Of a stretch of 64,000 nucleotides of DNA, positions 32,437 to 44,148 are shown in pieces (position 1 is the first letter of the stretch; each line of letters begins with the position of its first letter). Position numbers and translations under genes: made by a program. The stretch covers positions 2,170,001 through 2,234,000 of the forward strand of contig OX637804.1 in assembly GCA_951802425.1 (NCBI GenBank), given 5' to 3'. The notes under the pieces are model-generated. The model did not search any database. It saw only the letters and a list, made by a program, of their open reading frames with translations, and had not been told where the DNA came from. Source of the DNA: Clavaria fumosa (lineage: Eukaryota; Basidiomycota; Agaricomycetes; Agaricales; Clavariaceae).

Positions 32437-35400
32437 TTGAAGTCTCGAAATGTCTACAAACAACCTGCTCAACCATACAACGTTCTACATAGCAAGCTTT
32501 GGTCTTGGACCTGCTCCAATGATTCCCTACTACCCCAAACACCCCATAGCAAGGCCAAACAGACTCTGCCCTTTACATTTAATGCAGATGGTGACCCTGA
32601 GTGCATACTGGATTCTGATGCCCAACGGATTTCACATAAGAAAAAGCAAGGAAAGGTGAGGACTCCAAGTTGTTCTCTGTATGCTGAAGTATCTGAAAAT
32701 GTACACATTCAGACTCAGAATGAATTCCTTGAGGATTGGCTTCCTTTAAGAACAGCTTACCTGAGGGAAATCTTGGAATTAGAAGCTCCACCCCCTTCCA
32801 AAATTTGTCAGGTCTGCAATCAGAACAACTTCAAGTTTCAATGCCGTGATTGTTTCTATCAGCCTGCAACTTGCTCCTCATGCTGCGCCAAATCTCACAT
32901 CAATATCCCATTCCATTCCATTGATGTTTGGAATGGAGTTTGTTTCCTGCCATCTGATCTCCTACATGTTGGACTGGCGATTCACTTAGGGCATCAAGGC
33001 TCACCGTGTCCAGAATTCAAAGAGGAAGGGTACAGGGAGAAGGATCAATGGGAGCAAGATACCAGAAATGAACCTAATTTGGATAGGCCAGGTGCAAGTC
33101 TGCTTCTAGTTGTACACTCAAATGGAGTGTGCCGACAGAGCATCTATTACTGCCAATGCTCAAATGCTCCTTCCCACCATATACAGCTGCTTCAACACCA
33201 TCTGTTTCCTGCCAGCTATACGAAACCTCAAACAGTGTTCACATTTGAAGTCCTTAGTCACTTCCATATTGAGGCTATGGAGTGTAAAACCTCAGCAGGT
33301 GCCTTTTACTCCAAACTAAAGAGATTTACCTCTAATGCTTTCCCAGACACTGTACCAGTTAGTATCCTCCTCTCCTTTTCCCTCCATTTGTATTGACAAG
33401 CTGCTGACATTAGGATCAATACCGTGAACTAATGAGAGTATCTCGTCAATGGCAAGACTTGACAAATAGAAAACGATTTGGTTTTGGGCACGACTTGGAT
33501 AGGAAAACAGGAAATGGGGACCTAGCACTGTTTTGTCCTGCTTGCCCTCAACCTGGCATTAATCTTCCTAACAACTGGCAAAGTCAACCAGATCAGTAAG
33601 TCTTGTTTTCATTGAATGCATGTGAACCCTGATAAAGAAATGCCAGATGGCTTTTCCGCAGATCCCTGGTTGTTGATGGAAATTTCTCAGCAGAACACTT
33701 GAAAATGTGAAGAGCAGAGAAAGATGTTAGGTTAGCAAATGGAGAGGCATATATTGTAGAGGAGGTGAATTATCAACATCACCTCTCTGAGGGCTTAGAG
33801 ATTTGAGATGTAGGTGTCTAACTTGGACTGGTCACCTGAGATTCACTCTGACAACAGAAATCAAAATGCTCAAATCACAGGGCTATAAGCCAGTCAAATG
33901 CTCACTCAAGTCACCTGGAAGCCATGGGAATAGGGGCATGTGCCTGCTCACGGCATGGGTGTTTTGTGCCACATTCTGTGGTTGATTTCCAGAAGGGCGA
34001 GCAGTGAGCTGAAAATGTCTGTATATTTGAATTTGGTTGCAAATACTTGTTGCTTTTTCTTCCAGTCACATCAACATTGACTATGCAATTTGCCAAGCTA
34101 TCGAATATAGGACAGAAGGGATGACAGAGACTTTAGTCATCTATGATATCTGTTGTCAGTGGATTTGCAATTTTGACAAGAGGGTCCAGGGGAGCCAGTA
34201 TCTGTCTGTGCCTCCTTCAACAACAATCATACCTGCAGTGGGTAAATTTCACTTGGGGGCACACATTCATTCCTGTTTCCCACTGTTCTCCTTGAACTTT
34301 GTTCATGGTGCTGGCCAACAGGATGGAGAGATTTTGGAGACTCTGTGGTCAAACCTGAACAAGGTCTCCAGCAGCATACGGGCCATGAGCAAGGCACATC
34401 GGCACGAAATATTAGACAACTACATGCAAGATTCAAACTGGAAGAAAACAGTGGGTATTGGTGGGTATCAAAATTTTCTAAGCGAATTTGGGATAACTGA
34501 ATATGCAATCTAGTGAAGGCCCTCCTGGCGAAGTACAATGCTGCAACAGAAGGTCTTTGACAAACCAAGATTGCATTCAATGATTTGAATGAAGGGATTG
34601 GATCAGAAGCAAGAGAAGAATGGATGAATTTAGAGCAGATTGCTCTGCAAAATCGAGGGGAAGCCCTCAAAATATACGATATACAACTGGAAAAGAGTGA
34701 GTTGATATTCCTCACTTCATCACTAGAGACAGAAATCTGAAAATTTTAATATGAAGCACCAACTCTTGCAGATATCAGGCTAACTCTCTCAGCTAGGGAA
34801 AAAGAAACTGGATTACCTTTGGGGATTACATCATTCCTGACTCAAGGCATGGATCTGGAACATATTCAGTAAGTGACATCCAAGATGCTAAGCCTACACA
34901 CATGCCAATGAGCCTCCAGATGTTCAATTCACCTAACCCTGAAGAGGAGACTCACAGCAGCTCAGAAGCAAAGCATTATTGATAAACAGAATGCACTTCA
35001 ATCCAAAATTGAAAATTTCAACCAACGAGTCTATACTGTTCTGGGAGATTTCGAGTGGGATGACCAACACCAGGAGACCATGCCAGAAGACACTGGACCT
35101 AGAGAAGAAACACAGGATGATCCTCAGGATGGTGACATGGAAGACCTGGACATGGGCGAGCAGAATTTCATACAGAACAGGCTTTGGATGCTTTCTACGT
35201 TTGGCCACGACTTCTGCTTGAAAAATGGGTGGGAAAAATTTGTGGATCCAGAAATACAGCTGCGGGTGGTACAAGCAGAGGAGTCACTTGAAGGGCTCAG
35301 ACTGGCAATCGGACACAAGTCATTGCTTTACAAGATACGAATTCGAAAATCCAAAACCCAGGCAAGCAAGACCAGGAGCCGCTCAGAACTCCTCCAAGTG

Positions 35401-35956
35401 AATGACAAGATCAAGGAGTATACTGGGAGGTACAAGTGTGCTAGGTCTGCCTTGATAAGCCTGGGAGCACCTGCACATGTACTTGAGAAGTTTCAAGTTC
35501 TCCAAGACATGGACTTGAAAGTTAACACAGATGTGGCAGAGGAAAACCGGATTGGGCAGCGAAATGATGCATTACCCTGGTTCTGGAGGATTGGGACTGG
35601 GGGGAATGCCGGGAACCCTTTGATGAATGAAAGTGAGTTCTTCGATATGTTAGCTTCCTCATATGTTTCTATGCTGACTGAAATAAGTATTGAGGGTGAA
35701 CTGGCTGAGAGCAAAGGCTCGATATGACAGGTGGGAAGAAGAGATGTTATTGGTGAGACACAAAATGACATGGGCATTGGCATGGTATTCACACCAACAA
35801 AGGGAATGGGAGAGGAGGAGAGTCTGGGCAGAAACACGGTGCTTGCATGGTCACAGAAGCTATGCTGAGAAGCAGGCTATGGTATGGAAGTGGATGAAGG
35901 AGGCTGCATCTACTGCCTGGGGTGATATTTTGAGTCTACCACAAGTCAAATCTTAG
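32437..35956 (+). pseudogene. KDZ-family transposase with CxC2-type zinc cluster
   Basis: The first exon (to about 33357) holds the cysteine cluster (CQVCNQNNFKFQCRDCFYQP, ATCSSCCAKSH) and LHVGLAIHLGHQGSPCPEF. Later exons read CPACPQPGINLPNNW, VVDGNFSAEHLKM (first catalytic Asp), VIYDICCQW (second), then GKFHLGAHIHSCFPLFSLNF, GQQDGEILETLWSNLNKVSS (Glu) and HRHEILDNYMQDSNWKKTVG. The C-terminal part includes the frame 35080-35727 and, after a frameshift near 35690, VNWLRAKARYDRWEEEM. Breaks: TGA after HLKM (33708), a further frameshift near 33800, a stop near 34558. It would cut and integrate element D; this copy is inactive. Confidence 0.88.
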
Positions 35957-36112
35957 CTAGCCACATCAATTGTGGGGATACAAAGCACTGCAATTTCACC
36001 CAGACAGAAGCTCTTTTCCTGGAGTTCAGCAACAGTGATGAAGTGACCAGTTTCTATATAAATGTACCTAGGTCAACAATTGCATGTACATATTTTGAGT
36101 TGGGTAAGTTGG

Positions 36113-37320
36113 TCATGGTATCTGCAGATGGTCATGAACAGAATCTTTCATGAAATGAGCAATGCACAATCGTTTGCCACCCTCCCAATCCATCACTTCA
36201 TGCAGAAAAACTTTACCCACAAATACAAGGACAGTTCCAGGATTGTAGGAAAATTGACCACCAAGTTCCTGGAGTGTCATGTATGCCTGCTTGTGAGTTC
36301 CAGCACTAACCAAAAGATCGTAGTGAGCCAGGCAGCCTCCCTTGTCGCGATGTGCAGGAGTCTTCCTGTTCACGATGACTTCCATTGCCATAAAGATTGA
36401 GGGCCAAAGCTGCACATTCTTGTATGTTTTTGCCATTGCCACCCCAGATTGCACTTGGTCAAAGGCTGAGCTCCCAAAGTCATATTGTTCTGGTGCGACC
36501 AAGGCCATAATTGAATTGCACAGCTTCTCTGCATGTGTGATTCCTCGAATGAAGGAGGAACCATATGCAGTCTGCAAGCTGGTCGAAGCATGCAGTTTAT
36601 CACTGAGCTGTTGACATTGAGACAGTAAAACAAGACAGTAAAACAAGGTAGTTATGTGACAGCATTACCTGTTGCTGGCCTTGCATAAACCAGCCAGGAG
36701 AGAAGGACTTGATTCCGGCACCAAAACGACCTCCGCCTTCAGGTTCAACAAATCCCGTAGTACGCCCAGCATTACTTGGCAAGTCTCTGTCCAGATGCTT
36801 GCTAATGTGCTCACACCCTCTGTTGTACTGCTCCTGTAAATTGGTTAGAAAATATGGTTCAAAATTGATTGCCTTATCTCACCACTCTAGCACTAGAAAG
36901 AATTCCAGGCAGAGCCCACAGCAAGATATGACCATGCTTATCAATTATTGTGCAGGGTTCCTCTTGAACACCGAGGTCTTGAGGCTGCTTGAAATACTTG
37001 CTGAATTTCACCAAGGCTGCATCGAAATTATTGCTGCGTTTGGCTATGAGATTGATATGTTTCACACTGTCTGCAAACCGATCTATGTCCCATTCCATTT
37101 GAACTGAATGGTCAAAGTGTTCAGCTGATTGTTGCAAGTCATTTAAGCTAATGCACTTGGGTTGAAGAGGGCATAGGCCACAGTTAGAACTACACGTTGT
37201 AGTTCTTCTTGAGTCACAGGTTGGTTGTCAGCATTACTCTTGTTGCTGGAATCCATGGCAACTCTCAATTCCTCAAGTTTGCCCCAAATTTTCAACCTTC
37301 CTTCAATTTTAGATGGCTTA
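36113..37320 (-). CDS. TET/JBP-family 2-oxoglutarate Fe(II) dioxygenase
   Basis: Exons: about 37320-36883, 36833-36669 and 36607-36113, the last two introns being in phase 0 (49 and 61 nt). Sequence: IWGKLEELRVAMDSSNKS, CTIIDKHGHILLWALPGILS, SFSPGWFMQGQQQ, then the catalytic domain with NRKTPAHRDKGGCLAHYDLL (the HxD iron ligands), SYNPGTVLVFVGKVFLHEVM (second His) and GKRLCIAHFMKDSVHD (Arg for 2-oxoglutarate). The catalytic exons are intact, but a one-base shift near 37150 separates NPSALA from LNDLQQSAEH. The family oxidises 5-methylcytosine in nuclear DNA, and its fungal expansion together with KDZ elements is known. It is convergent with the transposase gene. Confidence 0.82.
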
Positions 37321-38653
37321 ACAGGATTAAAAATTGATGACTTGCCTTGTCTTGAGTGGCTTTTGCATTTTATGAGTTACATGCTTGCGTATCGTAGTGT
37401 GTAAGAGGCTCCACATGGTGCCTTTCAAAGTAGATGGCCTTGGGTGGGCATTAGACATCAACTCAGCTCAGTTAGACGATACATACACATCACAAGGAGC
37501 ATAATTGGTCCTCTTGTTTGAGCCAGATAAGTCAGTCTCTTGATGCTTCCTTTTGGCCATTGGATGAGCTGAATTCGCAAATCTATGTTAGGGGGTTTGA
37601 CAGTCAACAAGGTCACATGACTCCTTTTTTTTCTATTCTTCTTTTGAATCAGCATTTATATACTGCAACATTGGCAAAGACAAAGATGTGGTTGTATGTA
37701 TGGTACATATTTATGAGATAAAGGATGAATTGGGGATGGAGGTATGTGGCATGGGTTTGTAGGTTATATTGCCGTCATTTAGTGTGGGTCAGGTGGGTTT
37801 GTTGGGTATGATGCAGTATTGAAGAGGTTAAGGCCGGGTAGTTCTGGTGGGATAGGGGGTTTGAGCGGCTCTCTGGTTGAGGTGAATACTCTGGAGAGTC
37901 ATAAGAATTTCGCGATGGCAAGTAGTCCTTTGGTACCACTGAGCGGGATCAGCAGAGAGTGGTCGCAATGCACTTCCGATAGTATGTGTCAGTGTTCGTC
38001 GTATGCTCGGCAATTATGAAATATATGGTCTATGTATCTCGTCGCTGGAGTTGTTGGGATCATGTCTCCGCAGAGGCATTTGGGCTTGTGAGGTATTTTC
38101 ATATATTGTGATGCTATCTTATGACAGGCACACAGTACAGCATTGATGGCAGAGGATAGTCATTTAGAGAAGTTCAATCAGAGTAGCTGGTAACAAGGCA
38201 ATGTGAGAGCCAGTGTCATCTAGGCCTTTATGTTGGCCCTGATATATGCCTCATTAATTGATGAATGGGCCATTGAGCAATGTATTAGCCACAGTTATGT
38301 AGGCCTATATGTTCATTACTACAAATTTACAATTTGGCCAACATGCAGTCTTCACAGGTAATACATTTTTCAGGCTGGGCCTACACATTTGCCCAATGAT
38401 GTCTCTTGATCGGCCCTCATGTACACCTCATTAATTGATGATTGGGCCATTGAATCAGCATTTATATACTGCAACATTGGCAAAGACAAAGACACGGTTG
38501 TATGTATGGTATGTATTTATGAGATAAAGGATGAATTGGGGACAGAGGTATGTGGCATGGGTTTGTAGGTTATATTGCCATCATTTAGTGTGGGTCAGGC
38601 AGTTAGGTCAGATATCCATGTTCCTTCATATGTGAAGGAACAGATGCTTTACA
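37321..38653. repeat. Non-coding stretch with a 152-bp direct repeat pair
   Basis: 37646-37798 and 38452-38601 are direct repeats (both starting GAATCAGCATTTATATACTG) about 800 bp apart. A second short pair, CCTCATTAATTGATGA, lies at about 38248 and 38431. The pattern could be a small terminal-repeat retrotransposon or a local duplication; I could not find a TSD. Confidence 0.6.
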
Positions 38654-40231
38654 CTACTGTTGATTTATAATTAGCCAGTGCCCTCCAAAAATTTCGCCTC
38701 CCAGCCATACTTTCTCCTCAGGTGCATTGAAGATAAGTTTGTTGGTGCACTGCGGATTTCGACAAGCAAATATTCTCGCCCCAGCATTACCAGTAGATGA
38801 GACCCAGGAGCAGATGCAGCCACAAGCCTTGCACTGCACTGGGAGCTGATTTCCCTAAGGGCGAAGCTCAGGGTGAACCCACATATAATGAGCACCATGT
38901 ATTTGTCCTTCTCTTGCCTGGAGATGGACGATGTCGGTGTGGTGACAAATTGCTGATGTCGCAGGTAGGAGCCTCCGGAGACAGTCCTCCAGAGGGAATC
39001 CCTCCACCAGAACTTGCTGGGTGTAGCCAACTACAAACCCTGCCGTAAGGCAAGGTTGCAGCTCAGTGGCTGTGAATGCGATGACATCCGAAATCAAAAG
39101 GCTGGAAATTTTGATTAATTAGCAAATTGAGAGTGCTAGTTATTGTCTTACTGCTTGGTTGCCTCTGCTAGCTCTGAATAACTACGGAAGTTCTTGACTA
39201 ATGTTCCACAGGACATCATCCACAATGTGACCTCTGCCCCTTTGAGGAATGTCAAGTGGGCAGGTGGGAGGAGGATGTCGAGAAACTAAGGCTTCAAATT
39301 AGCTGGAGGCAGATGCATTGTAAACAAACTCACAGGTTTGACCTGGGTGCATAACCCAGGTGAAAGAAAGAGGTTGCCAGTGTCATCATGAGAATGATTC
39401 ATAATAAAAATTATGACATGGGGATGTTTATTTCTGTGAAAATGGTTAGTACAATATGATATGAAACAGAAAGCTCATACTGAATCTTATGCACCAAGCT
39501 CTTCATGTACTCTGTGTGCAAATTGATAAGGATGTCATTGGCAAGATTGAACACAACCTCTTCATACTGCAATGCCTCATCTCCAAGATACAACCACATA
39601 TAGTTGGCGAGAAGTCTTGCCAGCATTCCAGCATGATCCATTCCTTTGAGGAGAAAGTGCAAGACAAGTAGTCCCTTGTTGCTGACACGAGAATTTGCAG
39701 TTATTTGAAAATTGCCTACTACCTTGAGAGGTTGTGCAAATGCTGGTCACAATCTTGCCGTGTCGGGCTTCCCGTCGATGATGTCAAGGCCCTTTGTCAA
39801 ATAGAACCCCTATGATGCAAAGATAAGAGAACAAAACAGAATAAGTAAATCAATGCTCACATAATATGGGCTGAGGGTGGGTCCTTTGAAAGACCAAGCA
39901 TGGCAGGTGAGACACATGAACTTGAGGTGTTCGGTGTCGATCGAAGTCGGGACAGTGAGGCATTTTGTGCATAGCACCCAAGCACAGTAATCACAGACAA
40001 AAAGAAAACCACCATTAAGGCACATGTAGCAGAACTGTGGAAAAAGTTTATTGTTTTGTACCAGTGCTCAGAGCAAAGGCGAATACTCACATTTTCACCC
40101 TCACTAGCAAATTGTGGTCTAACCAGCGCTGTAGAAGTAGCTGTCATTCTTGTGGATACAGCTGACCCTGGGACAATGTGGAGAGCGCAACTGCCAGTAC
40201 TTCTCTGTGCTGTTTGTTTGTTTCGAGCCAT
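38654..40231 (-). pseudogene. Histone H3 tail mimic with PHD-like cysteine cluster
   Basis: The ATG is at 40231. Exon 1 (40231-40091) begins MARNKQTAQRSTGSCA, against the H3 start ARTKQTARKSTG: 9 of 12 positions match, including R2, K4, Q5, T6, A7, S10, T11 and G12. Exon 2 (40034-39861) holds FCYMCLNGGFLFVCDYCAWV, LCTKC and FMCLTCH, eight Cys spaced like a PHD or RING-type finger. Exon 3 starts at 39809 (GFYLTKGLDIIDG). Later exons read LLVLHFLLKGMDHAGMLARL, PCLTAGFVVGYTQQVLVEGF and QCKACGCICSW, ending at 38654. Stops: TGA in exon 3 (ARL*PAF), a TAG near 39287 and TAG in HPELRP*GNQLP. It presumably acted on chromatin; the function is unproven. Confidence 0.72.
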
Positions 40232-41087
40232 TGCGAGGGGGATAAGCACTAAGAGAGAGTGAGGGTCATGCATATATAATGTTTTCCAGATCACCTTGAC
40301 TACAACAATACAAGACTACATCTCTTGAATAGGGGAGGTTCAGTTGACAGTGGTACCACACAACCATTAGACAGAGGGGAGAACAAGGTGTGAAGCGATA
40401 AGTTCAGACAAGAAGGAAGTTTCCATAACTACCAGGGTAGGCAAGTACAATGATTGGACAAAGGGGGAACAAGACATGTTCAGACCAGGAAGGACTAGTT
40501 ACAAAGGCACAACAAGAATATATCCAAGGCTGGGACAAAGCATCAAGAGAGCGTGATGAGTGTTGAGAAGGGCTAATGCTCAAACATTCTCTCGTTTACT
40601 TGTGTCTATAATAGTTCTCATTCACTTGTTTATAGTTGTCCCTTTGTGTCTACCTGCTCTCCTCTCCTTGTATTCACCTACTGGTGCCATCGTGCCCTCT
40701 TGGCATTCGTGCTATGGCCCTGTAGCAGATACTTGCAGAGACAAGACCTTGTGCATGCCTGCCACCTGCTGCCTACTCTTCTGCCACTACTTGCCACCTG
40801 CTCCCTGCCACGCTGTCCCGCCCTGCCCTGCTGCCACTGCTGCTCCCTTTCCCCACCCTGACGCTCTGCTTCTGCCCTGTCCCTGCTGCCACCAATGGCC
40901 CCAGTCCCCGCCATTGGTCTGTGACCACTGTTGGGGGCTTGGGCCATTGCTGCCGCATGCTGCAGCCGCAGCTGCCACCACTGTCATTGCCACCACATAC
41001 AAATGGCATAAACTGATGAAAAACACTCCCTTCACAGGATGTGTGATGACAGCAGAGGGTGCATGGCTTCGAAGCCACTAGCCCTGC

Positions 41088-41105
41088 TTAGGGTTAGGGT
41101 TAGGG
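41088..41105. repeat. Interstitial telomere-type repeat (TTAGGG x 3)
   Basis: Three perfect TTAGGG units sit inside element D, flanked by unrelated sequence on both sides. It is not a chromosome end. It could be a chance run or a healed break. Confidence 0.85.
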
Positions 41106-41422
41106 CTGCAAAACTGCATAAATTACAGTATGATTTCTTTATATCATCTTCATTTCAAAAAAAGTGTCAAGTACAAATAATTTACAAGTCTAGTGTAAAA
41201 TGTATCAAAAAGAAAACCATGTCAGGCATTTAGGTCAGAGGATGGGTGGCCAAATCCACCTCTGACTAGCCATTCACATCGCAATATATGCTTCATTGCA
41301 AAGAGGGCACTGCAATCTAAGCAGTGCCCCACTTCGCTGAAGCAAGAGTTCCCCCAGTCTCGAGTAGATAAAAAAAACGGACTTACTGATTGTTGTCCAT
41401 AAGAGAGGGAATCTGTAAGAAA

Positions 41423-41650
41423 CTGGGGTGGGAGGATGCTAACCACATGGCGGCTAGCAGTCCATCCCAGAGCCCATATGGCAACCCCAAGGTATGAGTG
41501 GGGTGAGAGGATGCTAACCACATGGTGGCTAGCAGTCCATCCCGGAGCCCATACGGCAACCCCAAGGTATGAGTGGGGTGAGAGGACGCTAACCACATGG
41601 CGGCTAGCAGTCCATCTCGGAGCCCATACGGCTACCCCAGGGTATGAGCA
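41423..41650. repeat. 75-bp tandem repeat, 3 copies
   Basis: Units with GCTAACCACATGG at 41438, 41513 and 41588 and GGAGCCCATACGGCAACCCC follow each other with a 75-bp period and a few substitutions. The period is a multiple of three, so both strands stay open, giving false frames. Confidence 0.85.
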
Positions 41651-42067
41651 CAAGCAAAGCAAGATCACTTACAATGATGAGGGGTTGGGGGAGGTTGTCT
41701 GCATAATAGACGACACTCATCCTTGGCCCAATTGGCCACCCCAGGTGGGTATGAATGAGGGTTGGTTGGGGCCAGCTCGCATCTAAGCCGCCACCAAACC
41801 AAAAGGCCCATACGGCCACCCTCTTCACATAAAATTTTGAAAAACCACATCAACGAGCACCACATCGACCAATAATGAGTCGAATTGGAATACACGCACC
41901 TCTGCAGGTGTCGAGCTAAGAGACACCTGATGACAGACAAGGGCAGCATTCCCTGTGCGGCACTGCAGTTGCCGCACAGAGAATGCTGTCCCTGTCCATC
42001 ACGAACCATAAAATAGATGTCCCAGGTGGCATGGCAGGAGGCTCGGTGGGCGGGTAGACAGGGGAAA

Positions 42068-42140
42068 CAAGGCGGACAAGAGCGACGAGGCGGACGAGAG
42101 CGATGAGGCGGACGAGAGTGATGAGGCGGACGAGAGCGAG
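42068..42140. repeat. 18-bp tandem repeat, about 4 copies
   Basis: GATGAGGCGGACGAGAGC-type units. Further imperfect 30-bp units (CACCCCCTGCACTCCATCC) run at about 42410-42510. Confidence 0.75.
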
Positions 42141-42639
42141 GTGATGGAGCGGAAGACAAAAGATGGTGCGACCATCTTTGTTTGTTTTTTATATATAAGG
42201 CGATTCAACATTTGGCTCTGTTTGTTAATATTGATATGTCACATAATCTCAATAAATTACATGATCACGTGTTGCCTTCTCACTGCCCTGCTCACTCCTG
42301 CCATGCCTCACCCACTTGCTCCTCGCTCTGCCGTGTCTGACCCGCTTCTCGCCCACCCGCTCTCTGCTCTGCTAATCCCAGTGCACCCTGTGCCCTGCTT
42401 CTGCCGCTTAGTGCACTCTGCACCCTGCCCACACCGCTTAGCACCCCCTGCACTCCATCCACAACACCTGGCGCACCCCGCGCTCCATCCACACTGCCTG
42501 GGCCCTGCATATGCCATCTGGTGCACCCTGTACTCTGCCTACACCAACCCCGCCTTACTGCCCACTCCCCACCTCATGTCAGCAATGGTGCGTTGTTATC
42601 CCATCCCCCTTCTCCCCTTGCTACTCTTTCAGCCTCATG

Positions 42640-43180
42640 GCAACCACGGTGGCAGCATCAATGACAACGACAACGATGGTTGCATGGCCAGCAATGACGG
42701 CGGTGATGACAGTGGTGGCGGCGGTGGCTGCATGGCCAGTGACGACGACAATGGTGGCAGCAGCAGCGGCCAGCGATGACGACAGCGGCGGCGGTGGCGG
42801 CACAGCAGCATGTGGCAGAAATGGCCCAAGCCCCCAACAGTGGTCATAGACCAATGTCAGGGACTGGGGCCATTGCGGCAGCGGCAGCAGCAGCAACAAT
42901 GATGGCTATGTGGCCAGCGACGACAACAACGACGACAGCAGTGGCCATCAATAGTGACGATTGTGACGGCTGCATGGCCAGCAATGACGACGGTGGCGGC
43001 GGCGCAGCAGCAGCAGTGGTGGTGGCAGCGGCAGCTGCAGCGGCCATCAATAACGACAACGAAGACGGCTGCACGGCCAGCAAAGACGATGACGATGGCG
43101 GTGGCGGCGGCAGCAGCAGCAGCATTGGCACGGCCAGCAAGGACGACGAGGACGGCGGCGGCAGCGGTGGCGCGGCAGCA
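42640..43180. repeat. Triplet-rich tract (GGC, GAC, GCA)
   Basis: Runs of GACGACGG, GGCGGCGG and GCAGCAGC mixed with repeated TGCATGGCCAGCAATGAC. They yield Asp/Gly/Ala/Ser-rich frames on one strand and hydrophobic ones on the other. Confidence 0.8.
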
Positions 43181-43518
43181 TGCAGTGATAATGGCCCAAG
43201 CCCCCAACAGTGGTCATAGACCAATGGCAGGGACTGGGGCCATTGGGCAAGGAGCGGCTGGGCGGAGAGTGGCAGTAGGAGCAGCAGGGCAGGGAATGGC
43301 AGCAGGGTGTGGAATGTGGAACCGGGGTGGCAGCAGGGCGGGGAATGGGTGGGCGATGAGCAGGTCACAGAATTGGTTGGCGACAAGCAGGTCAGGATGG
43401 GAAGCGGATCAGGGATCAGGGACGGTAGCAAGGCATGGAGGAACAGAGGTGGCAGCAGGGAGGAGGGAGCAGGGGCAGCAGCACGGCGGTGATGCATGAC
43501 AGATCGAGGGTGGCAGCA

Positions 43519-43688
43519 GGGCAGGGAGCACGACTGGGCAGGGAGCACGACCGGGCAGGGAGCACGACCAGGCAGGGAGCACGACTGGGCAGGGAGCACG
43601 ACCAGGCAGGGAGCACGACCGGGCAGGGAGCACGACCGGGCAGGGAGCACGACCGGGCAGGGAGCACGACTGGGCAGGGAGTGTGGCA
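43519..43688. repeat. 17-bp tandem array, about 9.6 copies
   Basis: GGGCAGGGAGCACGACC units start at 43519 and every 17 bp, with GGGCAG/AGGCAG and GACC/GACT variants. Because 17 is not a multiple of three, the frame cycles through all three readings, giving the LPARSCSLPGRAPCPVV-like repeated protein in the antisense frames. Confidence 0.9.
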
Positions 43689-44148
43689 GATGAGGAGCAT
43701 GGCGGGGCAGGGAGCAGGCCGTTCCCTGCCCCATCAGACACATGATGAAGCAGACCAATCAGGGGTGGCGGCAGGGCAGGGGGTGATGTAACGCAACAGG
43801 GGATGGCGGTGGTCAGGAGGTGGAGGAAGTCTCCAAGGACAGGAAGGTGTCATCCAGTGGGGACGCCTAGTGCTGATATCGCTGAAAATTGTACTACAAA
43901 TGACATTATTTTTCTTGTGTTACCTTTCCTTTCATTTCGGAGCCTTCTGTGCTCATACACTTCCATGTCATTAGAGGGAGACCACCCAGATTGTGCTACA
44001 TTCAGCAGAAGCACAAGAGCAGAGGCCCGTGACAGTGTAACAGGTGTGACATGTAACAGTGGGGATCCCGGGCACTGCCACCATCAATTTCATCCTTCTT
44101 AGTACTTGAATCCTTGTTACTTGAACTCACTCCCAAACCACACTTTCA

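Larger units (their letters stand above)
40893..43240. repeat. Three dispersed copies of a 55-bp unit
   Basis: ATGGCCCAAGCCCCCAACAG followed by TGGTCATAGACCAATG and GGGACTGGGGCCATTG occurs at about 42826-42880 and 43188-43242 on the plus strand and inverted at about 40893-40950. Each adjoins GCAGCAGC/GACGACGG-type triplet tracts, suggesting one ancestral module was copied and inverted. Confidence 0.7.
40232..44148. other. Low-complexity region between the H3 mimic and the JmjC-like gene
   Basis: No gene is recognised in these 3.9 kb. The region separates two divergent genes, so their promoters lie here. It is built from simple and tandem repeats listed separately. Long frames such as 42844-43758 minus (304 codons, S/P/C-rich) and 42954-43499 plus come from GGC/GAC triplet repeats and the 17-bp tandem array and are not genes. 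Confidence 0.7.

Noticed and set aside
36113..36646. AlkB or prolyl hydroxylase instead of TET/JBP
   Set aside because: The order NRKTPAHRDKGG, SYNPGTVLVFVGKVFLHEV and GKRLCIAHFMKD, plus the upstream LPGIL and SPGWF segments, fit fungal TET/JBP better.
41088..41105. Chromosome end
   Set aside because: Only three TTAGGG units with element D continuing on both sides.
42844..43758. 304-codon frame on the minus strand (and the 181- and 147-codon plus frames there)
   Set aside because: Composed of triplet and 17-bp repeats translated in shifting frames; no domain, no splice logic.
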